Origin: JAKZVK01 sp965261065
GTDB lineage: Bacteria > Acidobacteriota > Terriglobia > Bryobacterales > UBA6623
Direction: 5' to 3'
DNA: 64,000 nt
Assembly: GCA_965261065.1 (NCBI GenBank)
Contig: OZ253444.1
Coordinates: 3,782,001 to 3,846,000 of the forward strand
The notes under the pieces are model-generated. The model searched no databases. It was not told where the DNA came from and worked only from the letters and a program-made list of their open reading frames with translations. The position numbers and the translations under genes were made by a program. Shown here one piece after another: positions 11,001 to 17,498 of the stretch. How positions within the stretch are numbered: position 1 is the first letter of the stretch; each line of letters begins with the position of its first letter.

Positions 11001-11262
11001 GCCGGCGCAGAAGCGATTGAGATCAGTGCTAGCGGCGATCAGATCGGCGGGACCATCGACTTCAACAACGTCGACGTGACTCAAACCGGCGCCGGCCAAG
11101 CCGTTCTGATTCGCAACCTCGATGCCGCCGGCAGCGTCGATTTCGATAGCTCGAGCTTGATTGAGGCCACCGGCGCGGCTTCGGGCGTGCTCATCGACTC
11201 CAACGCCGCCGGAGCCACGATCGACTTCAACGGCCCGGTCGACATGGGTACCGGAACCGGCG
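2601..11262 (+). repeat. Three large tandem modules of about 3.2-3.3 kb
   Basis: The marker codons for E-T-(V/A)-G-N-T occur at nt 2601, 5904 and 9123, giving spacings of 3303 and 3219 bp. Within each unit the order is the same: linker, cadherin-like piece, YVxNxHTP, DNDQRLxGEGV-type motif, then long beta-helix repeats. The first two units end in a G-(Y/F)-G-x-(A/G)-C motif followed by a further Ig-like domain. The third unit is cut short. Confidence 0.8.
7933..9195 (+). CDS. Giant repeat protein, middle segment after a frameshift
   Basis: This is the direct continuation of the upstream protein, displaced by one base at the G run at 7950-7957. The match to the other modules resumes at once: GAGTVALIDNLGMGG aligns with GAGGAPRIDGLDAAG at the same place in the first module. 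The ATG at 7933 is internal and is unlikely to be a real start. The segment finishes the second beta-helix module (ending AGTVGFGQAC) and then carries a cadherin-like domain (PFTYKVTDTAGNTDTA, about nt 8780-9080). The last about 25 residues are out of frame, because a second frame change lies between about 9085 and 9120. Read together with its neighbours, it belongs to one interrupted gene. Confidence 0.7.
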   Translation: MSTSTKGGAGTVALIDNLGMGGSVAFDSASFINGTGTDANRGITVSDNAASTSIAFGGDVNLGISAADVISRLDSIGVRMTGNAGGGTPTTVSFADLDIFTTGATGLFGTAAGMLGVTTGRVDAVSATAIDVTGIDFSLTTANFTNVSSTGTGPGVVLTDTNGRVNILGGSIMTAMEAVDINLAGTSVMQVQIQGATLVNTGGTVELSADTSATASLCLSAAGNTLSTVGTSDIALMQAGGSMLNVVQSDLSLANSPPPPIVMTAGTVGFGQACMFTAAGSAPVAAADAATVPESSTVDIDVISGAFGGQDMDADLPNDTLTVDMITAGPGSGTATIISPTEVRYDYTGSFLGTGNMIMDPFTYKVTDTAGNTDTAVVTVTVTGVAVPPNTATPTAMRPPATPCSMWPPRRLPRARPRWT

Positions 11263-11279
11263 GGAGCCCATCGACTTGA
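9150..11279 (+). CDS. Giant repeat protein, third module, truncated
   Basis: This is the third copy of the large module, back in the first frame. Homology starts just upstream of the listed GTG, at nt 9117 with SYETAGNTLLDV, so the GTG is not a true start. It contains WYVDNSHTPDG, then beta-helix-type repeats and the shared block HVYSATGFAG...VQGNVTLDAFRTD, nearly identical at DNA level to nt 4255-4340 of module one. Module one continues after VDMGTG with a long conserved tail (SFADLDIFT and onward). Here the homology stops at about nt 11262 and the frame closes after a few unrelated residues. The rest of the module and any C-terminal anchor or sorting domain are missing, which suggests truncation by recombination at the edge of the neighbouring island. 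Confidence 0.7.
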   Translation: MAAAPAASGTAKVDVTGTLCSNDVDGGGGLSITQVNGVADNSGPLDLDPAVGTIEVATTGGGRAQVTTGNCELAYKPPADSGAVGNGAALNADGFTYDLFAGTATANVTITFVNQVWYVDNSHTPDGIATNDGTSPDPFPTIAALVAAGVVVDANDTIFLHEGSSGTTAYVGPVTIDDDGQRLFGEGVALTIPDTLTQQTVPVPGPQTLLAAGTHPQIDSATNDVDVTPAGGTFGGIEVMGIHGIGSIHGINVVATGTDNVEVLITDNIIGTATAGPTMNGLNAVSTSVGTLEVAFNDNLINTVAMAGAMIDGSGGAGTTFISSFEGNTVAGLAAPAGVAGTGVVVNTVTFDADPSTVNDFDAVPAGATAIGSSGTSVGMAGMVLTTVSGNVDFGSPSGVLDIFATTAGLTATGTGVFTMGTPDTGFQITVPAGSTIASGGATVMLTEAPAAIAKGTFVSATPAVALDPLTAFFAMGATGGAGVTVVGGGLGLTDVAGTLIFSKDSDLDNPAGLANATFLVLGGSADVTYSGDLEDSMRALIHIEGTTGGTITFNDAGGSNHVYSATGFAGIFLDDVQGNVTLDAFRTDITSVTSKGVQIFGNTDGTIRFDDVDIDDAGAEAIEISASGDQIGGTIDFNNVDVTQTGAGQAVLIRNLDAAGSVDFDSSSLIEATGAASGVLIDSNAAGATIDFNGPVDMGTGTGGSPST

Positions 11280-11511
11280 GGATCGTATGGGCGAAACCGT
11301 CGAAGCCGTCCGCTTGAAAAACCAGGTGCTAGAGAATCGAGCTTTGAGTTGACCCCACGTGACGCGCGGTTTCACGTCGGCACACTGCTCCCTAGGGGCT
11401 TTGGGGGTCGATCTTGATGACCTGCTGCATTTCCTCAGGGAATGCGCGCCGGGCGACTATCACTTCAAGGCTGTAGTACGCGCCGTTCAGGATTGGTTGA
11501 AAGGATGCAAA

Positions 11512-12105
11512 ATGAGATGCTTCCCGGTCTTCGCCACAGTCATATGGGTCCTACAGGCCAGCCACGGCAGCCCTATCTCGATCGCTGACGACCAGATTAC
11601 GGCTGCCATTGACCTGGGTCAGAAGTACGGCAACCCGAAGACCCTCTGGAACAAGGAGCTCAAGAAGACCAACCGCCTCAAGATGTCAGGCTACTGGAGC
11701 ATGTCGGGCAGTAAGTACCTGAGTGTCTACACCCCATTTTCGGCAGTGGCAATCGCCGCCGCACAGGCCAAACACCAAATGCGGGACTTTGGCCCGGCTC
11801 AAGCCCGTGAACTTCCGGGCATGGATACGCTGCGCGTGATCGTCGAAATCTCAGCCGTGAGCGCTGACAACATTGCGAGAATAAACCGTCAGTTTGGATC
11901 TGGCTCCACCCATATGGTGATTAAGATTAAGGACCGAACCCTTCAACCGACAAGCAAAGAACAGATCGGCGAAAACTACATGCTAGGTCCGCAACTCTGG
12001 CATGTCGCGAGAGTTGGCAGCGTCACGGCCGCCCATAATCAAGGAGCCTTCGACAGCGGCGGGGTTGTCTACGAGTTTCTGTACCCTATCGCCGAGCTAG
12101 TATAG
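11512..12105 (+). CDS. Secreted hypothetical protein
   Basis: This 197-residue protein is not assigned to a family. I chose the ATG at 11512 because AAAGGA lies about 7 bases upstream and the new N-terminus (MRCFPVFATVIWVLQASHG) is a plausible signal peptide. The longer frame from 11359 adds unrelated sequence. The mature part has an ITAAIDLGQKYGNPKTLW segment and an Ala-rich helix (AVAIAAAQAKHQM) and ends in a VYEFLYPIAELV strand-like tail, but I see no catalytic motif. Its stop codon lies 1 base from the IS630 element. Without the insertion the frame would run on only a few codons, so the element barely changed the protein. It is the first gene of the island that follows the broken giant gene. 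Confidence 0.55.
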   Translation: MRCFPVFATVIWVLQASHGSPISIADDQITAAIDLGQKYGNPKTLWNKELKKTNRLKMSGYWSMSGSKYLSVYTPFSAVAIAAAQAKHQMRDFGPAQARELPGMDTLRVIVEISAVSADNIARINRQFGSGSTHMVIKIKDRTLQPTSKEQIGENYMLGPQLWHVARVGSVTAAHNQGAFDSGGVVYEFLYPIAELV

Positions 12106-12156
12106 CGTTTCAATAAAACATACTCATACAGCAACGGTTCCTGCTAGGCTGAAGGC

Positions 12157-12636
12157 ATGGCAGGAAAGTCGAAGCGTCTCAAGCTGCAACTCAGCCCCGC
12201 AGAGGTGCAGCATCTGGAGCGGCTGCGTGGTTCGCGGACGGCTCCGGTTCGGGAGGTGCAGAGGGCTGAGATTCTGTGGCGTTATCATTCCGGCGAGACC
12301 ATTGCCGAGATTATGCGAACCGTGAAGATGACCCGCAAAAGCGTCGCAAATGGATCGATCGAGCCCTCGCCATGGGCGTGGAAGCAGCGCTCAAGGATGC
12401 CTATCATCGTCCCCAGCAGCCCCTCATCACCGCCGATGCCAAGGCCTGGGTGGTGCATTTGGCCTGTAGCAAACCCAAGCAACTCGGTTACGCCGCCGAA
12501 CTCTGGACCCGCAGTGCGCTGGCTCTACACGTGCACCGGCATGCCGTGGAAGCAGGCTATCCGGCGTTGGACCAAGCGGCTAAGGCGACCGTCCACCGGA
12601 TCCTGGCCGAGCAACCTCTGCATCCAGAGAAGGTGA
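12157..12636 (+). CDS. IS630 transposase, N-terminal reading frame
   Basis: The first about 64 codons encode the helix-turn-helix DNA-binding part of an IS630 transposase (LSPAEVQHLERL, then RAEILWRYHSGETIAEI and MTRKSV). After codon 64 (nt 12348) the frame becomes noise. A one-base step back at the AAA of 12348-12350 gives SVAKWIDRALAMG and joins it to the downstream frame. Either one A has been lost from a run of four, or the ribosome slips there. The remainder of this frame up to 12636 is not meaningful protein. Confidence 0.6.
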   Translation: MAGKSKRLKLQLSPAEVQHLERLRGSRTAPVREVQRAEILWRYHSGETIAEIMRTVKMTRKSVANGSIEPSPWAWKQRSRMPIIVPSSPSSPPMPRPGWCIWPVANPSNSVTPPNSGPAVRWLYTCTGMPWKQAIRRWTKRLRRPSTGSWPSNLCIQRR

Positions 12637-13295
12637 AGTACTACCTGGAGCGTCGCGATCCCGATTTTGAGTCCAAGATGCGGCAGGTGTTGCTGGTCTA
12701 CCGCGAAGTGGCTTGGCAGAATGAAAGCCCTCGCGACGGCCTCTCGCCGGAGGTGATCACGGTTTCGGTAGACGAGAAGCCCGGCGTGCAAGCGATCGCC
12801 AACGTCGCGCCGGACCTGCCGCCGAAGCCTGGGCGGCATCCCAGCGTGGCTCGCGATTACGAGTACAAACGTCTAGGAACTTGCTCGATTCTGGCGGCGC
12901 TGGACTTGCATAGCGGTCGGGTGACGGCGCGGGTGGAGCGGCGTCACCGCAGTCGGGAATTCATCTTGCTGCTCCAGGATCTGGACCAATTTTACCCGGA
13001 CGAGTGCACGATCCGATTGATCTTGGACAATCATTCCTCGCACATATCGAAGGAGACGAAAGCCTACTTGGCGACGCGTCCGAACCGCTTCAAATATGTG
13101 CATACGCCCACCCACGGGTCCTGGCTCAACATAGTCGAGACGCTGTTTGGCAAGATGGCGCGCACATTCTTAAAGCGAATACGAGTCGAGTCCTGGGCGG
13201 AGCTTCGGGAACGAATCCTGAAAGGAATCGCGGAGATCAACGCCGCTCCAGTCGTTCACCGCTGGAGGAAGTTCGAGTCGCTTGAGGTCACCTAG
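12276..13295 (+). CDS. IS630 transposase, catalytic DDE reading frame
   Basis: True homology begins at KWIDRALAMG (nt 12348); the listed ATG is upstream of the junction and its first 24 residues are out of frame. The catalytic triad of the DDE superfamily is visible: Asp in SVDEKPGVQ, Asp in LILDNHSSH and Glu in HGSWLNIVETLFG, with the IS630 arrangement of D, D and E. The frame stops 2 bases before the right inverted repeat. Together with the N-terminal frame this makes a transposase of about 380 residues, normal for the family. With the frame broken, the copy is probably inactive unless it frameshifts. Confidence 0.85.
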   Translation: MALSFRRDHCRDYANREDDPQKRRKWIDRALAMGVEAALKDAYHRPQQPLITADAKAWVVHLACSKPKQLGYAAELWTRSALALHVHRHAVEAGYPALDQAAKATVHRILAEQPLHPEKVKYYLERRDPDFESKMRQVLLVYREVAWQNESPRDGLSPEVITVSVDEKPGVQAIANVAPDLPPKPGRHPSVARDYEYKRLGTCSILAALDLHSGRVTARVERRHRSREFILLLQDLDQFYPDECTIRLILDNHSSHISKETKAYLATRPNRFKYVHTPTHGSWLNIVETLFGKMARTFLKRIRVESWAELRERILKGIAEINAAPVVHRWRKFESLEVT

Positions 13296-13504
13296 AGTGG
13301 GTATGTTTTAGTGAAACTATACACTAGGTAGCCATCGCAAGATTCAGTTCGTTCTGGTCGGGACGGGCGACAAGCAGCACACAGCGAAGGCCGATATCGT
13401 CAAGATCCGATGATACCCCTGTCTGGGTGCTCCCCGCGACGTGCAGTGACGGTAACTGCAAGTCCTTTGTTATCAGCAGTGACAATTATTCTACAGAATT
13501 ACTG

Positions 13505-13533
13505 TTGACATTGACACGCCCTAGGCGTATGCT
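13505..13533 (+). promoter_or_regulatory. Sigma70-type promoter of the serine recombinase (leaderless)
   Basis: A perfect -35 TTGACA (13505-13510) and a -10 TATGCT (13528-13533) are 17 bases apart. The recombinase ATG is at 13540, about 7 bases after the -10, so transcription should begin at or next to the A of the start codon. Between the boxes lies a small inverted repeat, ACGCC-CTA-GGCGT (13516-13528), a possible operator. Confidence 0.65.
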
Positions 13534-13539
13534 TGACTC

Positions 13540-14199
13540 ATGGGCGGACAGACAAAGGCTTTCGCTTATCTCCGGGTCAGCGGCAAGGGTCAGGTACGGG
13601 GCGATGGGTTCCCGCGTCAGTTGAAGGCCATTCGAGAGTACGCGAAGCAGCACGGAATCCGAATCAAGCAAGTGTTCCGCGAGCAGGGCATCAGCGGCAC
13701 GACAGAGATGGAGAATCGGCCCGCGTTCAGCGAGATGCTGCAAGCGCTTCACAGCAACGGGGTCCGCCTTGTGGTGGTCGAGAAACTGGACCGGCTCGCT
13801 CGGGATCTGGGGATTCAAGAGGTCATCATTTCCGACTTTCGCAAGCACGAGTTTGAGTTGGCATCGGTCCATGAGCCAGACTTGCTCAGCGAAGACCCCA
13901 CGCGCGTCCTGATGCGGCAGGTTATTGGTGCTGTGGCTCAGTACGAGAAAACCATGATTACGATTAAGCTACGCGGCGCACGCGAGCGGAAGCGGGCCAA
14001 AACGGGCCGCTGTGAGGGCCGCAAGCCTTTCGGCAAGACGCAAGCCGAGCGGAGGGCTATCGAGCGCATGGGGGAACTGCAGACGCAAGGAATGGGGTTT
14101 GATCGCATCGCCCGCAAGCTGAACGATGAGGGCGTACCCACACGTGGGCGGGGAAGGTGGCACGGCTGGGCCGTGAATCAGATTCTCAGACGACAATAG
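13540..14199 (+). CDS. Serine site-specific recombinase (resolvase family)
   Basis: This 219-residue protein opens with the serine recombinase signature AFAYLRVSGKGQ; the nucleophile is the Ser of RVS at about residue 16. The core motifs follow: EQGISGTTE, LVVVEKLDRLARDL and QYEKTMITIKLRGARERKRA. The C-terminus has a short helix-turn-helix-like segment (GFDRIARKLNDEGVPTRG) as in resolvases and invertases. It lacks the long zinc-ribbon/coiled-coil tail of large serine integrases. It could resolve or invert DNA within the island, or be a transposon resolvase. The start is fixed by the promoter immediately upstream. It is independent of the tyrosine integrase further on, so the island carries two unrelated recombinase classes. 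Confidence 0.88.
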   Translation: MGGQTKAFAYLRVSGKGQVRGDGFPRQLKAIREYAKQHGIRIKQVFREQGISGTTEMENRPAFSEMLQALHSNGVRLVVVEKLDRLARDLGIQEVIISDFRKHEFELASVHEPDLLSEDPTRVLMRQVIGAVAQYEKTMITIKLRGARERKRAKTGRCEGRKPFGKTQAERRAIERMGELQTQGMGFDRIARKLNDEGVPTRGRGRWHGWAVNQILRRQ

Positions 14200-14288
14200 A
14201 TCAGTGCGGGTTAGGTGGGCATCCATCGCTCCAGAACCCCTTTTTCCGGGCGCAGCAATCCTTGCCCCCACGACACCCACCCACTATC

Positions 14289-15288
14289 ATGGGTCACGGT
14301 TTCCCAGTGCTCCTCAACCTCAAACGACGCGCCCGACGCATCGCAGGCTGGCTCAAGCAGAACTACCGCCCGTCCCTCAAGAACCTAGCGATCGCCGCGT
14401 CTGCGATCGTTGCGGTCCTGCTCATCGGGGCTGCACTTTGGGCGCTACTTGAGATGCCCACATTGCAAGTCAATGAACTCCTAAAACCGGCTGGTGATGG
14501 AAGTGCCAAGCGCGTACTCGACAAAGAGAAAGCCGAACTCTTCCAAGTGGAGAACGAAGCACGAAGGACCCTGACCCAAATCATCCTCGGTCTCTTCGGC
14601 CTGGTGGCCCTGGGCTTGCTCGCGGTTCGCTCGTGGGCGAACTACAAGGACGCTCGCACCGCCGAGCAGGGGCACATAACGGACCGCTTCAACAAGGCCA
14701 TCGAACTACTCGGAGCCACCCACGAAAAAGGCGAACCCAAACCTGAAATCCGCCTCGGCGCGATCTACGCGCTCGAACGCATCGCCCGCGACTCCGCCCG
14801 CGACCATTGGGCCGTCATGGAAGTACTGACTGCTTACGTCCGCGAAAACAGCCGCTGGAAAGAACCCGCGCCTAGGGTGTCTAGGTCGGGTCTGGGCCTT
14901 TTGGGAGCGACGTTCTGGGACGCCAAGACGGCAACCAAGGAAGAGAAACAGTCCGAAGAGAAGTTCAACCCCCGCATCGACATCCAAGCCATCCTCACCG
15001 TCCTCGGCCGCCGAGAACGCTCCAAAGCACGCGAAGACGACAATCGCCTCGACCTCTCCAACACCGACCTCCGAGGGGCGCACCTCGTGGCCGCCCACCT
15101 GGAAGGGGCGAACCTCCGGGCCGCCCACCTGGAAGAGGCGAACCTCGTGGCCGCCCACCTGGAAGGGGCGCACCTCGAGTACGCCCACCTGGAAGGGGCG
15201 ACCGGCGTGACCCGAGACCAAATCAACTCAGCCCGAGGGCAACCAACAAACCGAACTTCCCGATGGCATCCAGCACCCACCCCAGTGA
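14289..15288 (+). CDS. Membrane protein with C-terminal pentapeptide repeats, frame broken near its end
   Basis: Two hydrophobic segments (IAASAIVAVLLIGAALWALL and IILGLFGLVALGLLAV) anchor the protein. A cytoplasmic helical region follows (DRFNKAIELLGA, IRLGAIYALERIARDS, WAVMEVLTAYVREN), as in known pentapeptide-repeat membrane proteins. Then come pentapeptides of the A(N/H)L type at nt 15060-15200. The usual tail of this family appears only after skipping one base at 15231-15235, where it reads EGNQQTELPDG and stops at 15286-15288. As sequenced, the extra base opens the frame straight through into the integrase at 15381, giving one apparent fusion ORF from 14289 to 16520. I regard the fusion as an artefact of that base. 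The function of such proteins is unknown. Confidence 0.6.
15075..15200 (+). repeat. 30-bp tandem repeat encoding pentapeptide pairs
   Basis: About four units of 30 bp built on GCCCACCTGGAAGGGGCG are almost identical at DNA level and code for (A/Y)AHLEGA(H/N)L. The high identity suggests recent unit duplication, and the copy number may vary between strains. Confidence 0.75.
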
Positions 15289-15380
15289 CTCGAAGGCTCC
15301 ACCGACGCGCAAGCCGTAAAGCCGCCCCCAGAAAAAGAAGAAAGCTAATCGAGGGCGAGAGAAGAGGTCTGAAGAAAAAA

Positions 15381-16520
15381 ATGAGCATCTACAAACAGGG
15401 CAACAAGGGGACCTACTGGTACGAGTTCTCGTTTCGCGGAAAGCGCATCCGCCAGAGCACCCGGCAGCGCAACGCGAACTTGGCGCGTGATATGGAAGCG
15501 GCACACCGCACGGCGCTTCTCAAGGGCGAAGTCGGCATCAAGGACCGCTCGAAAATGCCAACCGTGGCTCAATTCGTTCCACGCTTCGAGCGGGCTATTG
15601 AGACGCTGTGCGGGGACAAGCCACGGACGGTCGAGTTCTACAAGTCCAAGCTGCGTTTGCTGCTCACCTACGAGCCCCTCAACGTGTGTCGGCTGGACGG
15701 AGTAGACGAAGCCATGGTGGACACCTACAAGCAGCACAGGGCGCGCCAAGTGTCGCGGTATGGGCGTCCCTTGTCGCCCGCGTCTGTCAACCGGGAACTC
15801 GCCACGCTGCGCCGCATGTTGCGGCTTGCGCAGGAGTGGAAGGTTATCGACCGTGTTCCGCGCATCCGGCTACTGAGGGGCGAGCGGAACCGTGAATTCG
15901 TTCTGAGCTTCAATGACGAGAAGCTGTACCTGGAAGCTGCACCCGAGGATCTGCGGGACGTAGCTGTCCTGATGCTCGACACCGGCTTGCGAGTGGGGGA
16001 AGCGTTGTCTCTGGAGTGGCCCAGCGCTCGCCTGAAGCCCGCGCCCGGTTCGGAGTACGGATACGTCACTGTGAGAGCCGCGTCGGCCAAGAACGCGAAG
16101 CAAAGGCACGTTCCGTTGACGGCGCGGGCGGTCGCTATGCTGAAGGGGCTCGGCCCTCAGAAAGAGGGTGTCGTCTTCCATCGAGCGGACGGACAGCCGC
16201 TCTATCAGACGTGGTTGAATGAGAAACACCGCAAGCTGCGCAAGACGCTGAAGCTCCCGGCGGACTTTGTGCCGCATTCGTTCCGGCACACCTACGGCAC
16301 GCGGCTAGGCGAAGCGGGAGCCGACGCCTTCACGATCATGCGACTGATGGGACATTCCACCGTTGTCGTCTCTCAAAAGTACGTCCACCCGACACCCGAG
16401 ACGATGGAGAGCGCGGTACGGAGAATGGCGGCACTGAACCCCAACAGAAGTCCAGTGGTACCCCTAAATCCACCCCCAACTGATTCTGCCGCAAAGACAG
16501 ATAAGGCAGTAACTAGCTGA
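15381..16520 (+). CDS. Tyrosine recombinase / phage-type integrase
   Basis: The protein has 379 residues from the ATG at 15381, with GAAGAGGT about 12 bases upstream. An N-terminal arm-type domain (GTYWYEFSFRGKRIRQSTR) is followed by a core-binding SAM-like domain (FVPRFERAIETL to VNRELATLRRML). The catalytic domain has all the expected residues: Arg in TGLRVGE, Lys near SAKNAKQRH, HxxR in HSFRHTYG, His in GHSTV and the Tyr nucleophile in KYVHP. Its length is normal for the family. The stop lies 12 bases from tRNA-Leu, a common integration target, which marks this as the integrase end of a mobile island. Confidence 0.9.
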   Translation: MSIYKQGNKGTYWYEFSFRGKRIRQSTRQRNANLARDMEAAHRTALLKGEVGIKDRSKMPTVAQFVPRFERAIETLCGDKPRTVEFYKSKLRLLLTYEPLNVCRLDGVDEAMVDTYKQHRARQVSRYGRPLSPASVNRELATLRRMLRLAQEWKVIDRVPRIRLLRGERNREFVLSFNDEKLYLEAAPEDLRDVAVLMLDTGLRVGEALSLEWPSARLKPAPGSEYGYVTVRAASAKNAKQRHVPLTARAVAMLKGLGPQKEGVVFHRADGQPLYQTWLNEKHRKLRKTLKLPADFVPHSFRHTYGTRLGEAGADAFTIMRLMGHSTVVVSQKYVHPTPETMESAVRRMAALNPNRSPVVPLNPPPTDSAAKTDKAVTS

Positions 16521-16532
16521 TTCTAAAGGCAT

Positions 16533-16620
16533 GCCCGGGTGGCGAAATTGGTAGACGCAAAGGACTTAAAATCCTTTGGTGCTATGCACCGTGTGGGTTC
16601 GAGTCCCACCCCGGGTACCA
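16533..16620 (+). tRNA. tRNA-Leu (anticodon UAA), CCA encoded
   Basis: The cloverleaf is complete: acceptor arm GCCCGGG (16533-16539) pairs with CCCGGGT before ACCA. The D-arm contains GGTAGACGC, the anticodon stem GGA...TCC encloses CTTAAAA with anticodon TAA, a long variable arm (GGTGCTATGCACC) is typical of class II tRNAs, and the T-loop is TTCGAGT. The CCA end is encoded. Confidence 0.95.
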
Positions 16621-16624
16621 GCTC

Positions 16625-16641
16625 CTCCGCGGACAGCGGAG
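16625..16641 (+). terminator. Small GC hairpin after tRNA-Leu
   Basis: CTCCGC (16625-16630), loop GGACA, GCGGAG (16636-16641). Only a short T-containing stretch follows, so it may be a weak terminator or a 3' processing signal for the tRNA. Confidence 0.35.
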
Positions 16642-16672
16642 TTCTCTCAACTACAGCCGAGGAACGAAGACA

Positions 16673-17170
16673 ATGCACAAGGACATCGTGATCGCGTTGC
16701 TCGATTGGCCCTTTCTGCTGACGGTGCTTTTGACCGTCATCCTCGTGAAGTTCCGCAAGCAGGTTGGCGAACGCCTCAGCCACGGCGACATCCAGCTCTC
16801 CTGGGGCGAGGGCAAGAGCATCCAACTGCGCGAGCTTTCCGACAATCTCGACATGGATCTGCAGCCCATTCAAGATGACCTCGAGGGGCTGAAGCAAGAG
16901 GTCGCCACGCTGCGGAAGAAACTGGAGGCGGCGGACGGGCAGCCGGTCGGCTTCGGCGTGGCCGGTGAGCCGGAGAGCGAGCCGTCCGAACCATCGCAGC
17001 CGGCCAGGGGCGAGGGGTCCACGAGCCCCGTGAGCCGCATGCGAGAGGCGCTGGGCGACAAGCGTTTTCGATGGCGCAGCCCTCGAACGCCTGGCCTCGG
17101 TCGGCGGCCTAAACGAACAGGAGGCGATTGGGATGCTGTCAACCGATCCCGACGTGGTGCTCGGTACTGA
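16673..17170 (+). CDS. Hypothetical membrane-anchored coiled-coil protein, frameshifted near its C-terminus
   Basis: It opens with one transmembrane helix (ALLDWPFLLTVLLTVILV, residues 9-26), followed by a coiled-coil segment (about residues 50-87, LEGLKQEVATLRKKLEAA) and a Pro/Glu/Ser-rich linker. After residue about 132 the frame turns to Arg-rich noise. Skipping one base at about 17065-17069 gives a sensible tail, DGAALERLASVGGLNEQEAIG, continuing to a stop at 17208-17210. The intended protein is therefore about 179 residues, ending in KYGRRIAKQKGR. I do not recognise the family. The topology suggests a short outer or inner N-tail with a cytoplasmic helical body. Confidence 0.55.
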   Translation: MHKDIVIALLDWPFLLTVLLTVILVKFRKQVGERLSHGDIQLSWGEGKSIQLRELSDNLDMDLQPIQDDLEGLKQEVATLRKKLEAADGQPVGFGVAGEPESEPSEPSQPARGEGSTSPVSRMREALGDKRFRWRSPRTPGLGRRPKRTGGDWDAVNRSRRGARY

Positions 17171-17277
17171 TAAGTATGGGCGCCGGATTGCCAAGCAGAA
17201 GGGCCGGTAGACTGTTGTGCCGAGGGCGACGAGAATGTTGTTCTCGTTAGGCTAGAGTCGTACAACCGACAATGTAC

Positions 17278-17297
17278 GGGCACGGCATGCCGTGCCC
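17278..17297. repeat. 20-bp palindromic repeat, copy 1
   Basis: Perfect palindrome GGGCACGGCATGCCGTGCCC preceded by TGTAC. It belongs to a family with further exact copies at 52181, 59427, 60693 and 61546 in this window. Confidence 0.85.
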
Positions 17298-17330
17298 GAC
17301 GGCTTCGAACGGGCAACCTGACGCGAACAC

Positions 17331-17350
17331 GGGCACAGCATGCTGTGCCC
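17331..17350. repeat. 20-bp palindromic repeat, variant copy
   Basis: Variant palindrome GGGCACAGCATGCTGTGCCC, followed by CTAC, so its GTAG flank is in the opposite orientation to copy 1. The two copies form an inverted pair 33 bp apart, between two convergent genes. Like the other copies it lies in non-coding DNA. The rest of the 17211-17498 gap shows no gene. Confidence 0.75.
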
Positions 17351-17498
17351 CTACTTTTCGGTTCGCCGGTACTGTTGGGACATCACGGGTGCAGCGCTTG
17401 GTAGGTAGCTGGCTCGTCTACAAGGGTGCCACTCCGCGGGCCTGAGAACCGAGGAATCAGTTCTCGGCATGGCTGAAGCCTTACGCCACACGGGGCCC

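Larger units (their letters stand above)
12107..13317 (+). mobile_element. IS630-family insertion sequence
   Basis: The element is bounded by inverted repeats at 12107-12126 and 13298-13317 that match at 18 of 20 positions (GTTTCAATAAAACATACTCA against GTTTCACTAAAACATACCCA read on the other strand). It encloses one frame-broken IS630 transposase. TATA occurs on both sides (12101-12104 and 13318-13321), in line with TA targeting by this family. On the left, two extra bases (GC) separate TATA from the repeat, so the exact left tip is uncertain. Confidence 0.85.

Noticed and set aside
11359..11511. Upstream extension of the secreted hypothetical protein
   Set aside because: The internal ATG at 11512 has a ribosome site and opens a signal peptide, and the extension has no recognisable sequence.
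11246..16619. Seven-base GGGTACC shared by the giant-gene junction and the tRNA-Leu 3' end as att sites
   Set aside because: Seven bases are too few, module one has nearly the same bases at the equivalent place, and the element would lie on the wrong side of the tRNA.
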